From the NCBI GenBank assembly GCA_002840645.1, contig PHBO01000010.1:124470-180166 (forward strand): a stretch of 55,697 nt of DNA, read 5' to 3'. Shown in pieces: positions 24,023 through 32,738 of the stretch (the stretch's first letter is position 1; each line of letters opens with the position of its first letter). The notes beneath the pieces were generated by a model. It was not told the DNA's origin. It did not search any database and was given only the letters and a program-made list of their open reading frames with translations. This DNA comes from Candidatus Cloacimonetes bacterium HGW-Cloacimonetes-3 (GTDB taxonomy: Bacteria > Cloacimonadota > Cloacimonadia > Cloacimonadales > Cloacimonadaceae). Both the position numbers and the translations under genes were made by a program.

Positions 24023-26935
24023 CTAATGCGCCTCGTACCAGTTCCTCCCCACCCCTACATCTGTCTTTAGCTCTACAACTGCTCGCATCACCGGCGGTAA
24101 GGCATTCTCCATTGCAGTTTGGACTAACTTCTTTGCTTCATCTATGGCATCCTTGTGTACCTCGAAGACAAGTTCGTCGTGCACCTGAAGGATCATTCTG
24201 ATGTGCGGGTGGTCTTCTATCTGCCGGTTGATGTCTATCATAGCTATTTTGATAATGTCCGCAGCAGAGCCTTGGATGGGCATATTTACGGCAATGCGTT
24301 CCGCTTCACTCTTCAGCCCCTGATTCCTGCTTTCTATATTGGGCAGGAACAGCCTTCTTCCGAAGATAGTTTCACAGAACCGCTCCTGTCTGGCACTTGC
24401 CACACATTGGCTGATGAAGTTCCGGATGGAAGGAAACTGGGCGAAATAGCTCTCAATGATGCTTTTTGCTTCACTTTGGCTTATTCCCAGGTCACGGGCA
24501 AGTTTCCGTTGTCCCATCCCGTACAGCAAGCCAAAGTTTATCGTCTTGGCAGCTCTGCGCTGGTCTTGCGTTACCTCGGCTAAGGGGACATCATATAGTT
24601 TGGCAGCCATCCCTTTATGAATATCCAGCCCGTTTTTAAATGCTTCTACAAGTGCTTCATCCTTGCTCATTAACGCCAGCAGGCGCAGTTCTATCTGAGA
24701 ATAGTCCGCAGCCAATATCAAGTGCTGATCATCTATAGCACAGAAAGCCTTGCGAATTTCCCTGCCCAGCTCGGTACGTACCGGGATATTCTGCAGGTTG
24801 GGGTTGGAAGACGACAGCCTGCCTGTGGATGCAACCGTCTGATTAAATGAAGAGTGAATACGGTTTGTAACAGGATTTATCATCTTGGGTAAAGCACTCA
24901 CATAGGTGGATTGCAGCTTGTTTAGCTGTCTGTATTGGATAATGTCTGCAGCGATCTCGTGATCTGTGCTTAGGTCTTCCAGTACGCTGTTGTCCGTGGA
25001 AAAGCCGGTCTTGGTCTTCTTTTTGTTGGGCAGGTGCTTTTCCTCAAACAGCAGTTTGGCAAGCTGCTGCGTGGAATTGAGGTTAAACTCATAGCCCGCA
25101 TAGCTGTAGATATGTTCAGTAAGCTTTTTCAGCTCCAGATTAATCAGGTGGGAGATGTCTCCCAATATATTGCAATCTATCGCAACTCCGTTCTCCTCCA
25201 TCCTTTGCAACACATGGATAAGAGGAAGCTCGATATCGTCGAACAGCAAGTGCATACCGGAAAAGTCTATCCTCCGGCGGTAGATGGGGTATAGCATGAA
25301 CACCGCCCATGCATCTTCAGCAGCGTAGTAACAAGCCTCCGCAGGATCAACCAGATCAAAAGTAATCTGGCTCTTTCCCTTACCGATCAGGCTGCTTATC
25401 GGAATCATGGCATGATCCAGTTCCCGCAGGGTGCATTTATCCAGAGAATAGCTGTTTGTGCCCGGATCAAGGATATATGCTGCCAACATAGTGTCGAACA
25501 GTGGATTGTTTAGGCTTAAGCCATGCCTTTTCAGCACAATCAGATCGTACTTAAGGTTATGCCCGATGATCAGCTTTGCCTTCAATGCTTCCTGCAAATG
25601 CAAAAGCACCTCTTTCTGAGCAAGGTTCTCCGCCAGCTTGTGGGATATGGGGATATAGTAGGCCTTATTTTCGTTTACGCATAGTGATATGCCGACAAGT
25701 GCTGCTTGCATGGGGTCTATGGAATCCGTTTCGGTATCTATGCTAACGATGTCGGCAGCTTGGATTTCGGCAAGCATGCTTACGAAGCTGCGGTTGTCTA
25801 TCAGGATGGATTCGAATGGTTGTTCTGATGGTTCTTCCGGAGTGATAGTTACTGCTTTGGGTTTCCCGGTGGTGGCAAAGATATCGTCCTGGTATTCGCT
25901 TGTTTGGGGCTGGATTCCAGCCTCCGCTGGAATGACGGGGAGGGAAGCTGGAATGACGGGTAGTGAAGTAGAATTGACAGATTGGGAAGTAGAATTGACA
26001 GATTGGGAAGTAGAATTGACAGATGGAGAAGTAGAATTGACAGATGGGGAAGCAGAATTGACAGATGATAAAGCAGGATATTTCGTCTCTATCTTGCGCT
26101 TTATTGAGCCAATTTCATACTCCTCCAGCAAGGGCAGGGCAAGGCGCAGACTCTGCGGATTAAATGCCAGCCCCTCATAATCCGGTAGGGCAATCGGCAC
26201 ATTCAGTTCTATTGCGGCAAGTTTCTGCGAGAGGTAGGCATTATCTTTATCACTTAGCAAGCGTTCTTTCAGCTTAGGTGCCAGCATGTCCAGATTACCG
26301 TAGATGCCATCCAGACTGCCATGCTCTTTCAGTAAAGCCTCAGCGGTTTTAGGTCCAATGCTTTTCACACCCGGAATATTATCTGACGAATCCCCCACCA
26401 AAGCAAGGTAATCCACAAACTGCTCCGGATACACTCCATACTTGCCAAACACCACATCCCTATCCAGTGTAACATCCTTCATGGGATCAAGCAGTGTTGT
26501 TTTATCGTTCACAAGCTGGCAATAATCCTTATCACTGGTTACCAGCACCACCTGGTATCTATCCTTAAACTTTGCAGCCAGAGTACCCAGAACATCATCC
26601 GCTTCATAGCCATCCATGCCAATTTCGGGCAAACCGATAAGCCGAAAGAACTCGTGCACCGGCTTAATCTGGGCGACCAGTTCATCCGGCATGGGAGGAC
26701 GCTGAGCTTTGTAAGCCTGATACATTTCGTGCCGGAAAGTGGGAGCTTTGCGGTCGAAGGAAATAGCTATATGCTCTGCATGCACGGTTTCCACCAGGCG
26801 AATAAAGGAGCTTATAACTCCATATATAGCACTGGTGTTCATGCCTTTGGAGTTTATCAGAGGGTTCTTGATAAAAGCGAAGTGGGCACGGTATAACAGC
26901 GCTGTGCCATCTATGAGATAAAGCTTTTCTGCCAT
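24023..26935 (-). CDS. polA: DNA polymerase I
   Basis: This enzyme fills gaps and removes RNA primers in replication and repair. The 970-residue protein has a 5' nuclease domain (about 1-288), a 3'-5' exonuclease domain (about 370-560) and a polymerase domain (about 580-970). The exonuclease Asp and Glu are present (SIDTETD), so proofreading should be active. Polymerase motifs are ADYSQIELRLLALMS (A), RRAAKTINFGLLYGMG (B) and LQVHDELVFEV (C). The linker at about 290-345 is unusual: tandem SVNSTSP/Q heptads followed by PVIPA and a REP-derived VIPAEAGIQ peptide. This explains the extra length, and the reading frame stays open. It ends 4 nt from the intervening-sequence-like element. Confidence 0.97.
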   Translation of the reverse strand: MAEKLYLIDGTALLYRAHFAFIKNPLINSKGMNTSAIYGVISSFIRLVETVHAEHIAISFDRKAPTFRHEMYQAYKAQRPPMPDELVAQIKPVHEFFRLIGLPEIGMDGYEADDVLGTLAAKFKDRYQVVLVTSDKDYCQLVNDKTTLLDPMKDVTLDRDVVFGKYGVYPEQFVDYLALVGDSSDNIPGVKSIGPKTAEALLKEHGSLDGIYGNLDMLAPKLKERLLSDKDNAYLSQKLAAIELNVPIALPDYEGLAFNPQSLRLALPLLEEYEIGSIKRKIETKYPALSSVNSASPSVNSTSPSVNSTSQSVNSTSQSVNSTSLPVIPASLPVIPAEAGIQPQTSEYQDDIFATTGKPKAVTITPEEPSEQPFESILIDNRSFVSMLAEIQAADIVSIDTETDSIDPMQAALVGISLCVNENKAYYIPISHKLAENLAQKEVLLHLQEALKAKLIIGHNLKYDLIVLKRHGLSLNNPLFDTMLAAYILDPGTNSYSLDKCTLRELDHAMIPISSLIGKGKSQITFDLVDPAEACYYAAEDAWAVFMLYPIYRRRIDFSGMHLLFDDIELPLIHVLQRMEENGVAIDCNILGDISHLINLELKKLTEHIYSYAGYEFNLNSTQQLAKLLFEEKHLPNKKKTKTGFSTDNSVLEDLSTDHEIAADIIQYRQLNKLQSTYVSALPKMINPVTNRIHSSFNQTVASTGRLSSSNPNLQNIPVRTELGREIRKAFCAIDDQHLILAADYSQIELRLLALMSKDEALVEAFKNGLDIHKGMAAKLYDVPLAEVTQDQRRAAKTINFGLLYGMGQRKLARDLGISQSEAKSIIESYFAQFPSIRNFISQCVASARQERFCETIFGRRLFLPNIESRNQGLKSEAERIAVNMPIQGSAADIIKIAMIDINRQIEDHPHIRMILQVHDELVFEVHKDAIDEAKKLVQTAMENALPPVMRAVVELKTDVGVGRNWYEAH
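25906..26070 (-). repeat. REP family A copy and 21-bp tandem repeats inside polA
   Basis: Positions 25906-25936 hold the GGGGCTGGATTCCAGC-CTCC hairpin of REP family A. It is followed by about two copies of a GGAATGACGGG step and about five 21-bp units with AATTGACAG. All are in frame, coding the heptads and the VIPAEAGIQ peptide of the polA linker. Confidence 0.88.
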
Positions 26936-27034
26936 TGGTTTCTCCCGCTTAGTTTAGAGTAAGCTTTTTCGCAAGGGGAGTATTCTGGCAAGAGAAATGT
27001 TTAGCCACAGTTCCCCGCACAACACCGGATGAGA

Positions 27035-28852
27035 TTATTGAAAGGCAAATGGCTTGGGTCTGCGTCCCTCAAAATCCAACAAATGCACCGGGAGTTTTGT
27101 GCTAAGAGTAAAGCCGGGCGAACCAAACTTACCTTCACTTTGGTTCCAGGCAACTTTCAGTTCTATGGCTTTCCACACCAAACGTGGATTACGCAAACGG
27201 ATGCCAAGCCCTTCGGTGAAGATAAAATCATTGGGCTTAGGTGCAAGGGGAGTATCGGATGCCATCGCTGCATCAACAAAGCCAAAAATAACAAAATGAA
27301 AACCTATCACATCCCATGGAGCGATAAAATCCCTTTCTACTCCGAATGCTAAGAGGCTGGAGCCTGTTATATCCTGATTCCCGCGGTAAAATGTATCGGA
27401 GCTAAGCTGTAGTGTTTCTCCCCTGAAACGCTCTCGCCCTAAAATGATACGTCCCTTGCAGTATGTACGGGTACGATACCTGCCATAGTATTGCAGGGGG
27501 GTGATAAACAATGGTTCCAAGTATAGCACTCCCTGTTCAGCTTGGCTTCGGGTAACAAAGGTTTCCGCACCGCCTTCCAGATACAAAAAACCTCCGTTTT
27601 GCAGCACATTTCCCCAAGAGCCGCGCAATCCGATAAATGTCCGGTTGCGAAATTCACCTATTTCGTATCCTATTGGTATCTCGAGCATACTGCCTACCGG
27701 GATTCTTTCGTTATCCAGGAAGGAATACACATGAGGAAGCTTGCGGTAGTCGGTTTTCGATATCCCCAATGAGCCAATGGCAAGCAGCTTCTCATGCCAC
27801 ATCCTGCCAAATTCATCTCCCACCGGCGGACGTTTTTTATACCACTTCTGCTCCAGAGAAATGGCTGCATACTTATAGTGGTTAGTGCTGCTATGTTTCA
27901 CCTTGCTGCTAAAAGCATACCAGCCCCCCAACACAATCCCGTCCACACTCATGGTGTCTAAAGGAGGGTGAACATAGCTTTCCCCGATATCCAATCCCCC
28001 CGCGCCATGTTTTGCGGGAAAGAGAAATGGGCGGTTTAGCGAAGCATGTTTTTTGGTTAATCCGGGCAAATCCTGCCAGCTAAGCTCCCCCGTGATAAAA
28101 GTCCCGCGGATATTGGGAATGCTGTAGAAGCTTTCCCACCCCACAGAGCCTTCCTGTTCCGGATTTATGTGCCAAACGTTCTGTAGCTGCTGTCCCCAGC
28201 CGAGAAAATTGTGATCATCCAGCCTCAAGCTGAATTTGTCCAAAGAGCTGATCTTCCCACCCACATTAAAAGAGAATTTATCCCGGATAACCACCAACAC
28301 ATCCACCGAATCAGGTGCATTCATGGCGGGAAAAACCAGTATTTGTGCTTCGCTGATGTAGCTAAGATTACGCAGATAGTACAAATTGCGGAGCATGGTT
28401 GCAGGATCAATACTATCTCCTTCTCTAAAAAGCAGATTCTCTTGGAGTACCCATTTGCGGGTGTTGAGATGCAGAGCATTACCTGCCTTATAAGCCAGCT
28501 TCACTGCCTTGTATTTCCGGGATACATTGGTTTCTCCAAACACTTCCAGGCTAAGAATCTTGATAGAACTGATTCTCTTTCCTTCCCATTTGGCAAAGTT
28601 TACATCATCCACTTTTACCATCGACCGTGGGGTGTCCCCGCTGAACACCATTGGATAAAGGGTTTTTAGAAACCAATTGCGCTCAGACCGGGCACTAAGC
28701 GATTCATAGAAAGCATCCGTACGCCTCATGCGCGCAGAGGAAACCGTTGTTAGGCTATCAGGCAGAATCATTTCCGGTTCTCCGGCACTCGCTGCCATGG
28801 CACTAAACAGAAGTAAGATAATAAGCAACAAGTGCTTGTTACGAAATACCAA
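27035..28852 (-). CDS. Omp85-like outer-membrane protein with POTRA domain
   Basis: The 605-residue product has a signal peptide (LLLIILLLFSAMAASA). After a linker, a POTRA-like domain lies at about 90-190 (ISSIKILSLEVFGET, FREGDSIDPATMLRNLYYLRNLSYI). The rest, about 200-605, is a long run of amphipathic strands ending in an aromatic (PKPFAFQ). This layout is that of the BamA/TamA/two-partner secretion superfamily, with only one clear POTRA domain. It is too short for a canonical BamA, so a specialised transporter or assembly factor is more likely. The TTG start has GAAGGTG upstream. It lies 99 nt from polA on the same strand. Confidence 0.8.
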   Translation of the reverse strand: MVFRNKHLLLIILLLFSAMAASAGEPEMILPDSLTTVSSARMRRTDAFYESLSARSERNWFLKTLYPMVFSGDTPRSMVKVDDVNFAKWEGKRISSIKILSLEVFGETNVSRKYKAVKLAYKAGNALHLNTRKWVLQENLLFREGDSIDPATMLRNLYYLRNLSYISEAQILVFPAMNAPDSVDVLVVIRDKFSFNVGGKISSLDKFSLRLDDHNFLGWGQQLQNVWHINPEQEGSVGWESFYSIPNIRGTFITGELSWQDLPGLTKKHASLNRPFLFPAKHGAGGLDIGESYVHPPLDTMSVDGIVLGGWYAFSSKVKHSSTNHYKYAAISLEQKWYKKRPPVGDEFGRMWHEKLLAIGSLGISKTDYRKLPHVYSFLDNERIPVGSMLEIPIGYEIGEFRNRTFIGLRGSWGNVLQNGGFLYLEGGAETFVTRSQAEQGVLYLEPLFITPLQYYGRYRTRTYCKGRIILGRERFRGETLQLSSDTFYRGNQDITGSSLLAFGVERDFIAPWDVIGFHFVIFGFVDAAMASDTPLAPKPNDFIFTEGLGIRLRNPRLVWKAIELKVAWNQSEGKFGSPGFTLSTKLPVHLLDFEGRRPKPFAFQ

Positions 28853-29186
28853 AATGCACCTTCACCAGCTATCTCATCAAGTAGATACTGATTATTTCTG
28901 TATTCGCAAAACTTATTGGTTTCAGATAGCTCGTCTCAATAGCTAAATATTCCGCTTCTTTCACTCTTAAGCTCCGATTAATGATTTCTACATAGAAGTT
29001 AGTTATGATCGCCAGGAAAGCAAATCTGTTTAGATTTTTGGCTAATAACAGGCTCTCTTTCAAATCAAGTGCGTATGTGATACACAAAATTCTCTTGCGA
29101 TTGTGCATCCAGCCGGAAATTTATGATGAAGCTTGACGGCTACCCTCTATTGCCTTAAATTGCTCTTGCTCGTTTCTCTAATGCTT

Positions 29187-29247
29187 CCATAACAATTCCC
29201 TAACAATTCCCTAACGGCGTTAGGGAATTGTTAGGGAATTGTTATGG
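29187..29247. repeat. Perfect 29-bp palindrome with 11-bp internal repeats
   Basis: Arms 29187-29215 and 29219-29247 are perfect inverted repeats around a 3-nt centre. Each arm holds two tandem copies of AACAATTCCCT (11 bp). It lies upstream of rplU, about 110 nt before its promoter. Confidence 0.95.
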
Positions 29248-29354
29248 CAATACTAAAGATTGCAGCAAGGAAAAAGCAAGTGCTTGTAAGGAGTGTAGAA
29301 CGGTTCAAAGGCGGAGGATGCGCTGCTATGGTCTAAGTATCAGTCACTTCCCGC

Positions 29355-29384
29355 TTGACAGATTAACGCTGCTGAAAAATATAG
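29355..29384 (+). promoter_or_regulatory. Sigma-70-type promoter of rplU-rpmA
   Basis: A perfect TTGACA (29355-29360) is followed after 17-18 bp by AATATAG. The start site would be near 29391, giving a leader of about 27 nt. Confidence 0.55.
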
Positions 29385-29417
29385 CGCTCTCAAGACAAAA
29401 CCTAATAAGGAGAAATG

Positions 29418-29732
29418 ATGTACGCCATCGTAGAAATTAGTGGATTTCAGTACAAGGCTGAAAAGAACGTAGTATTACGCGTTCCCTTGCTGAATACGGC
29501 GCAACCTGGTCAGATCTTAGAATTTGACCGCGTTCTCCTGCTTCGTAATGAAGAGGAGATTAAGGTTGGTCAGCCCGTAGTCGAAGGCGCCGCAGTTATC
29601 GCAGAAGTGATCGAACACGGTAAAGGCAAGAAAGTAGTTATCTTCCACACCAAGAAACGCAAAGGCTATCGGGTGAAAAAGGGCTACCGCGAACAATATA
29701 CTAATATTAAAATTACCGAGATTCGGGTTTAA
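29418..29732 (+). CDS. rplU: Ribosomal protein L21
   Basis: L21 binds 23S rRNA in the large subunit. The 104-residue protein reads [17 protein letters not shown] and has the late motif [16 protein letters not shown], both typical. Two adjacent ATGs occur (29415 and 29418); the second is chosen because it matches the family start and has AAGGAG at better spacing. The usual IxGKQYxV glycine-lysine pair is replaced by SGFQY, a mild variation. It lies 14 nt upstream of rpmA, the normal pairing. Confidence 0.97.
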   Translation: MYAIVEISGFQYKAEKNVVLRVPLLNTAQPGQILEFDRVLLLRNEEEIKVGQPVVEGAAVIAEVIEHGKGKKVVIFHTKKRKGYRVKKGYREQYTNIKITEIRV

Positions 29733-29746
29733 GGAAGGGATGAAGC

Positions 29747-30025
29747 ATGGCACATAAAAAAGGTGTTGGCAGCAGCCGTAACGGACGGGACAGTAACCCC
29801 AAATACCGTGGTGTAAAAAAGTACGGAAGCGAAAGCGTTATCGCCGGTAATATCATCGTTCGCCAAAAAGGCACAAAGATCCATCCCGGAAACAACGTCG
29901 GTATCGGCAGAGATTTTACCATCTTTAGCCTGATAGACGGTAAAGTGAAATTTGTTACCAAGAAAGAAGGGAAGAAATTCGTCAGCGTAGTTCCGAACGA
30001 GGAAGTTATCCCTAACAAGGAATAA
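29747..30025 (+). CDS. rpmA: Ribosomal protein L27
   Basis: L27 lies near the peptidyl transferase centre. The 92-residue protein begins [20 protein letters not shown], the classic start, with the flexible N-terminal tail that reaches the tRNA. There is no cleavable N-terminal extension of the Firmicutes kind. GGAAGGGATGAAGC precedes the ATG. It ends the rplU-rpmA operon before a terminator. Downstream obgE, often third in this operon, is absent here. Confidence 0.98.
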   Translation: MAHKKGVGSSRNGRDSNPKYRGVKKYGSESVIAGNIIVRQKGTKIHPGNNVGIGRDFTIFSLIDGKVKFVTKKEGKKFVSVVPNEEVIPNKE

Positions 30026-30056
30026 GCTAAGGCTTCTTTCATAGACGTAAATTATA

Positions 30057-30085
30057 AACCCGCTGCTTAGGTAGCGGGTTTTTTG
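30057..30085 (+). terminator. Rho-independent terminator of rplU-rpmA
   Basis: AACCCGCTGC-TTAG-GTAGCGGGTT, with one G-U pair, is followed by a T tract. Confidence 0.92.
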
Positions 30086-30617
30086 TTTATCCCACTTATT
30101 TTGACTTACAACTGAAGCCGACCACCTGCTTCAGGATATTCTCCGGTTTCACAGGCTTCAGTTATGAGCTAAAATGAGGGAGCATAATAGTGAGAGTCTT
30201 ACCGCAGGTCACCTGATTATCCCGTGAGATTCCTCTGTTTAATTCTATAAATGCCGCGCTGAAGTTGGAGGATTTGCAGAACTTGTTTTATGCGGCATTT
30301 TTAAAGTCAAACGAAGGGTGGGTTTGCCGGGTTATGCGTCCTGTTTACAGGACACCAAAATGACAATTAGGGTGTAATTGGGACAAGATATTGCTGTGTG
30401 AATGTCTGTTTGATATAAATATGGAATATTTCTTTGCGTCCCAAGATACTGTAACGCAGCATTATGCACCACTCCAAAAAAGTATTTCGGGCAATCCGGC
30501 AAGTTTGGCACGCTACTTGCGTTTAGTAAAAGGGTGTCCCGCAGGGGATGCATTTATAGAGTGAACACAAAAAGTGAAACCCTAAAAAAAATAACCCCTA
30601 AAGAAAGGAGACTAATC
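30086..30617. other. Long upstream region of the pilin gene with hairpins
   Basis: No gene is visible. Inverted CTGAAGC/GCTTCAG segments occur at 30110-30162. A 9-bp stem (30249-30257 with 30292-30300) with a 34-nt loop and a TTTTT run could be a terminator or the end of a small RNA. The sigma-54 promoter of the pilin gene lies at 30506-30520. The region before it would hold sites for a sigma-54 activator, which I cannot identify. Confidence 0.5.
30506..30520 (+). promoter_or_regulatory. Sigma-54 promoter of the pilin gene
   Basis: TGGCAC, a 5-nt spacer and TTGC match the -24/-12 consensus, and the GG and GC elements are separated by the required 10 nt. The start site would be near 30532, about 86 nt before the pilin ATG. 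Pilin genes of Pseudomonas and Myxococcus also use sigma-54. Confidence 0.85.
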
Positions 30618-31049
30618 ATGGGAACCCAACAAATTCTTCTCATCGTACTGAGCGTAATCATCGTCGGTGTCGCAATCGCCGTCGGTATCAGCATGTTTAA
30701 CAGCCAGTCTTACAACAGCAACAAGACTGCTATCGCTTCCGATGCACAAAGTTTTGCAACCCAGGCTGTGCAGTATTACAAGACCCCTGAATCCCAGGGC
30801 GGCGCCGGCGGCAAAGCTGCAAACATGACTCAGACAAAAGTATCAGCATTCCTTAGCTTTGATCCCACCACTTTCAAAACATCAAATGAGAATGGCGGCT
30901 ATACCATCACAGCTACTGACTCTGTACATGTGGAAATCACCGGTGTTGGAACTGCCAAGAAGAGCAATAAGAACCCCCAGGTTATTACCACTGTAGCCCT
31001 TCCTGAAGGTACAGTTACTGCTGCTGCTTCTGATGTCGCAGCTCCTTAA
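30618..31049 (+). CDS. Major type IV pilin-like protein without leader
   Basis: The 143-residue product starts MGTQQILLIVLSVIIVGVAI, an uninterrupted hydrophobic helix as in mature type IV pilins, followed by a Ser/Thr/Gly-rich globular part. There is no positively charged leader and no G|F(T/S)LIE cleavage motif; position 5 is Gln instead of the usual Glu. The ATG at 30618 has AAAGGAGA upstream. A GTG at 30534 would add a 28-residue basic N-terminus ending in a Gly just before the helix, but it lies at the predicted transcript start with no ribosome binding site. The pilus assembly genes that follow, and the sigma-54 promoter, support a pilin role. Exact subunit status is inferred. Confidence 0.75.
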   Translation: MGTQQILLIVLSVIIVGVAIAVGISMFNSQSYNSNKTAIASDAQSFATQAVQYYKTPESQGGAGGKAANMTQTKVSAFLSFDPTTFKTSNENGGYTITATDSVHVEITGVGTAKKSNKNPQVITTVALPEGTVTAAASDVAAP

Positions 31050-31389
31050 TTATTGCACAGTTTAGTGTGTTAGCCTGAGTGAATCAGGTTTTACTTAGGA
31101 TTGGTCAAGATTTATCTTGACCAATCTTGGTATAAAGGAATATTAAGCTCTATAGGGTGTTAGGTGTGAATTTCGGGTGGCTGTAGCCATGTGGGGAATT
31201 TGTAAGGCGTTGATAGAAGTTAGCTTAACGGAATATTGGGAAGATGCTGCCATAGTTGTCGGCATCACCTGTGTTTCGCTTGGGATACGCCTCCAATAAT
31301 GGTTAATGTCACTTTGGGGTTGATGCAGTACAATGCTTTAAGATAGATAGAGTTTTGCACTACATCAGCTTATAGGATAAGGAGCACCG
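31050..31389. other. Gap between pilin and pilC with strong hairpin
   Basis: No gene is visible. A 13-bp perfect stem with a 2-nt loop (31099-31111 with 31114-31126) lies 50 nt after the pilin stop. It lacks a T tract, so it may be an mRNA-stabilising or processing structure that keeps pilin mRNA more abundant than the downstream genes. A weaker 7-bp hairpin lies at 31243-31266. Confidence 0.5.
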
Positions 31390-32730
31390 ATGGTAAAGGA
31401 ATACCGCTTCAAAGGCTATGGTCCGCAAGGCAAATTGGTGCAGGGGACTTTCATGGCTGAAAGTCCGAAAGCATCCAAAGAATATCTGAACAAGTTATCT
31501 CAGAAATTCCACCTCCGTATCAGCAGCCTTGAGAAGAAGCGGGATTGGCTTTACAAGGTTTATTCAGCCGGCAAAAAGAAACCATTCAGTGGCCGTCAAT
31601 CAGCATATAGCAAAGCCGAAGTAGCATCGGCATTAACGAAGATGGGCTATACAAAGTTTAGCATAAACCCCGTTCTCTTTGATCTGCCCATGAAACCCGG
31701 ACTTGCTGATATCATGATGTTCATCAAGCTATCCACAACAATGTTAAAAGACCGGATGAGCTTTGGTAAAATCCTGGAGATGCTTGCCGAAGAGCAAACC
31801 AATCGCACTTTGAAAGAGGCATTACAACAGATAGAAAGTCAGCTTAAGGGCGGTGCCGAGGGGCGAGAAGTGTTCATGCGCTTCGGGCATGTATTCGGCA
31901 AGTTTCCTGCCTTCATGCTGGGGCTGGCTACACGTAGCGGTAACATGGCAGACGTGTTTGAAGCAACCAGTAAGTTTATAGAACGCGATATGGAGATCAA
32001 AAAGAACATCAAGAAAGCTCTGATATCTCCCATGTTTGCCGTTTTCGCTACCATCGGAGCGGTAATGTATTATGTGATAGACATCTTCCCCGCCACGGCG
32101 GAGATGTTCCTGAAATATAACATGCCTCTCCCCCCCCTAACCAAGGGCACGCTTTCTGTAAGTGACTGGTTGGCGGTTTATTGGTGGACAATAGCACTGG
32201 CAATAGCAATACCTATTGTAATTGTCTGGCGATGGTGGCAAACCCCAAAGGGCAAGATATGGCGTGATTCACACATAATTAAACTGCCCATGGTGGGACA
32301 TTTGATTCACAAGTCCAGTATAGAAATATACTTCCGTGTTTTCGGCACCATTTATGCCGGTGCTGGTGATAATATCGAAACGATAAGAACCGCCGCCGAA
32401 GCCTGCCGTAATGCCTGGATGGAAGATAGAATTAAACGTGTTACGATACCTCTGATGCTTAAGGAAGGTGAAGCTTTCGTTCCTGCAATGGATGCAGCAG
32501 GCATCTTTACCCGAACTGCCCTTACCAGATTGCGCACCGGTCAGGAAACGGGTAACATCCTGCAAGCATCACAGCAGATAGCCACTTATTATGAAGCAGA
32601 GACAACATACAAAATGAATAACATGATTGAGTATATCCAAAGTATAGTCGGCTTGTTTATCTCCCTTGCCATAACATTCTTAACCGTGGTGTCAGCTGAG
32701 ATTGCCACTATCTCTCCTCCCACAATGTAG
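31390..32730 (+). CDS. pilC: Type IV pilus inner-membrane platform protein PilC/GspF
   Basis: The 446-residue integral membrane protein has an N-terminal cytoplasmic region (1-105) and two GspF domains (about 110-230 and 310-440), with three hydrophobic helices near 212-233, 255-278 and 415-438. Motifs LGLATRSGNMADVFEATSKF and the second-repeat LTRLRTGQETGNILQASQQI are typical. PilC anchors the assembly ATPases to the inner membrane and transmits their movement to pilin. GGAGCACCG precedes the start. It lies 8 nt from pilB and must be co-transcribed. Confidence 0.92.
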   Translation: MVKEYRFKGYGPQGKLVQGTFMAESPKASKEYLNKLSQKFHLRISSLEKKRDWLYKVYSAGKKKPFSGRQSAYSKAEVASALTKMGYTKFSINPVLFDLPMKPGLADIMMFIKLSTTMLKDRMSFGKILEMLAEEQTNRTLKEALQQIESQLKGGAEGREVFMRFGHVFGKFPAFMLGLATRSGNMADVFEATSKFIERDMEIKKNIKKALISPMFAVFATIGAVMYYVIDIFPATAEMFLKYNMPLPPLTKGTLSVSDWLAVYWWTIALAIAIPIVIVWRWWQTPKGKIWRDSHIIKLPMVGHLIHKSSIEIYFRVFGTIYAGAGDNIETIRTAAEACRNAWMEDRIKRVTIPLMLKEGEAFVPAMDAAGIFTRTALTRLRTGQETGNILQASQQIATYYEAETTYKMNNMIEYIQSIVGLFISLAITFLTVVSAEIATISPPTM

Positions 32731-32738
32731 CGTGCAAA

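Larger units (their letters stand above)
28853..29417. other. Intergenic region with a palindrome and the rplU promoter
   Basis: No convincing gene is visible. A 79-codon minus-strand frame (28869-29108) lacks a ribosome binding site and is not called. The region holds a perfect palindrome (29187-29247) and a consensus-like promoter (29355-29384). GGTTCAAAGG-type sequence near 29302 has no clear meaning. Confidence 0.55.

Noticed and set aside
28869-29108. 79-codon minus-strand frame upstream of the Omp85-like gene
   Set aside because: It has no ribosome binding site, no recognisable domain and unremarkable composition. It may be a remnant but cannot be supported as a gene.
30110-30162. c-di-GMP riboswitch before the pilin gene
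   Set aside because: The inverted CTGAAGC segments do not carry the conserved GEMM core bases, and they lie upstream of the sigma-54 start site, so they are not in the leader.
30534-30617. N-terminal extension of the pilin from a GTG at 30534
   Set aside because: The GTG lies at the predicted sigma-54 transcript start with no room for a ribosome binding site, and the ATG at 30618 has a strong one. It is kept as an alternative because the added peptide is basic and would place a Gly before the helix.
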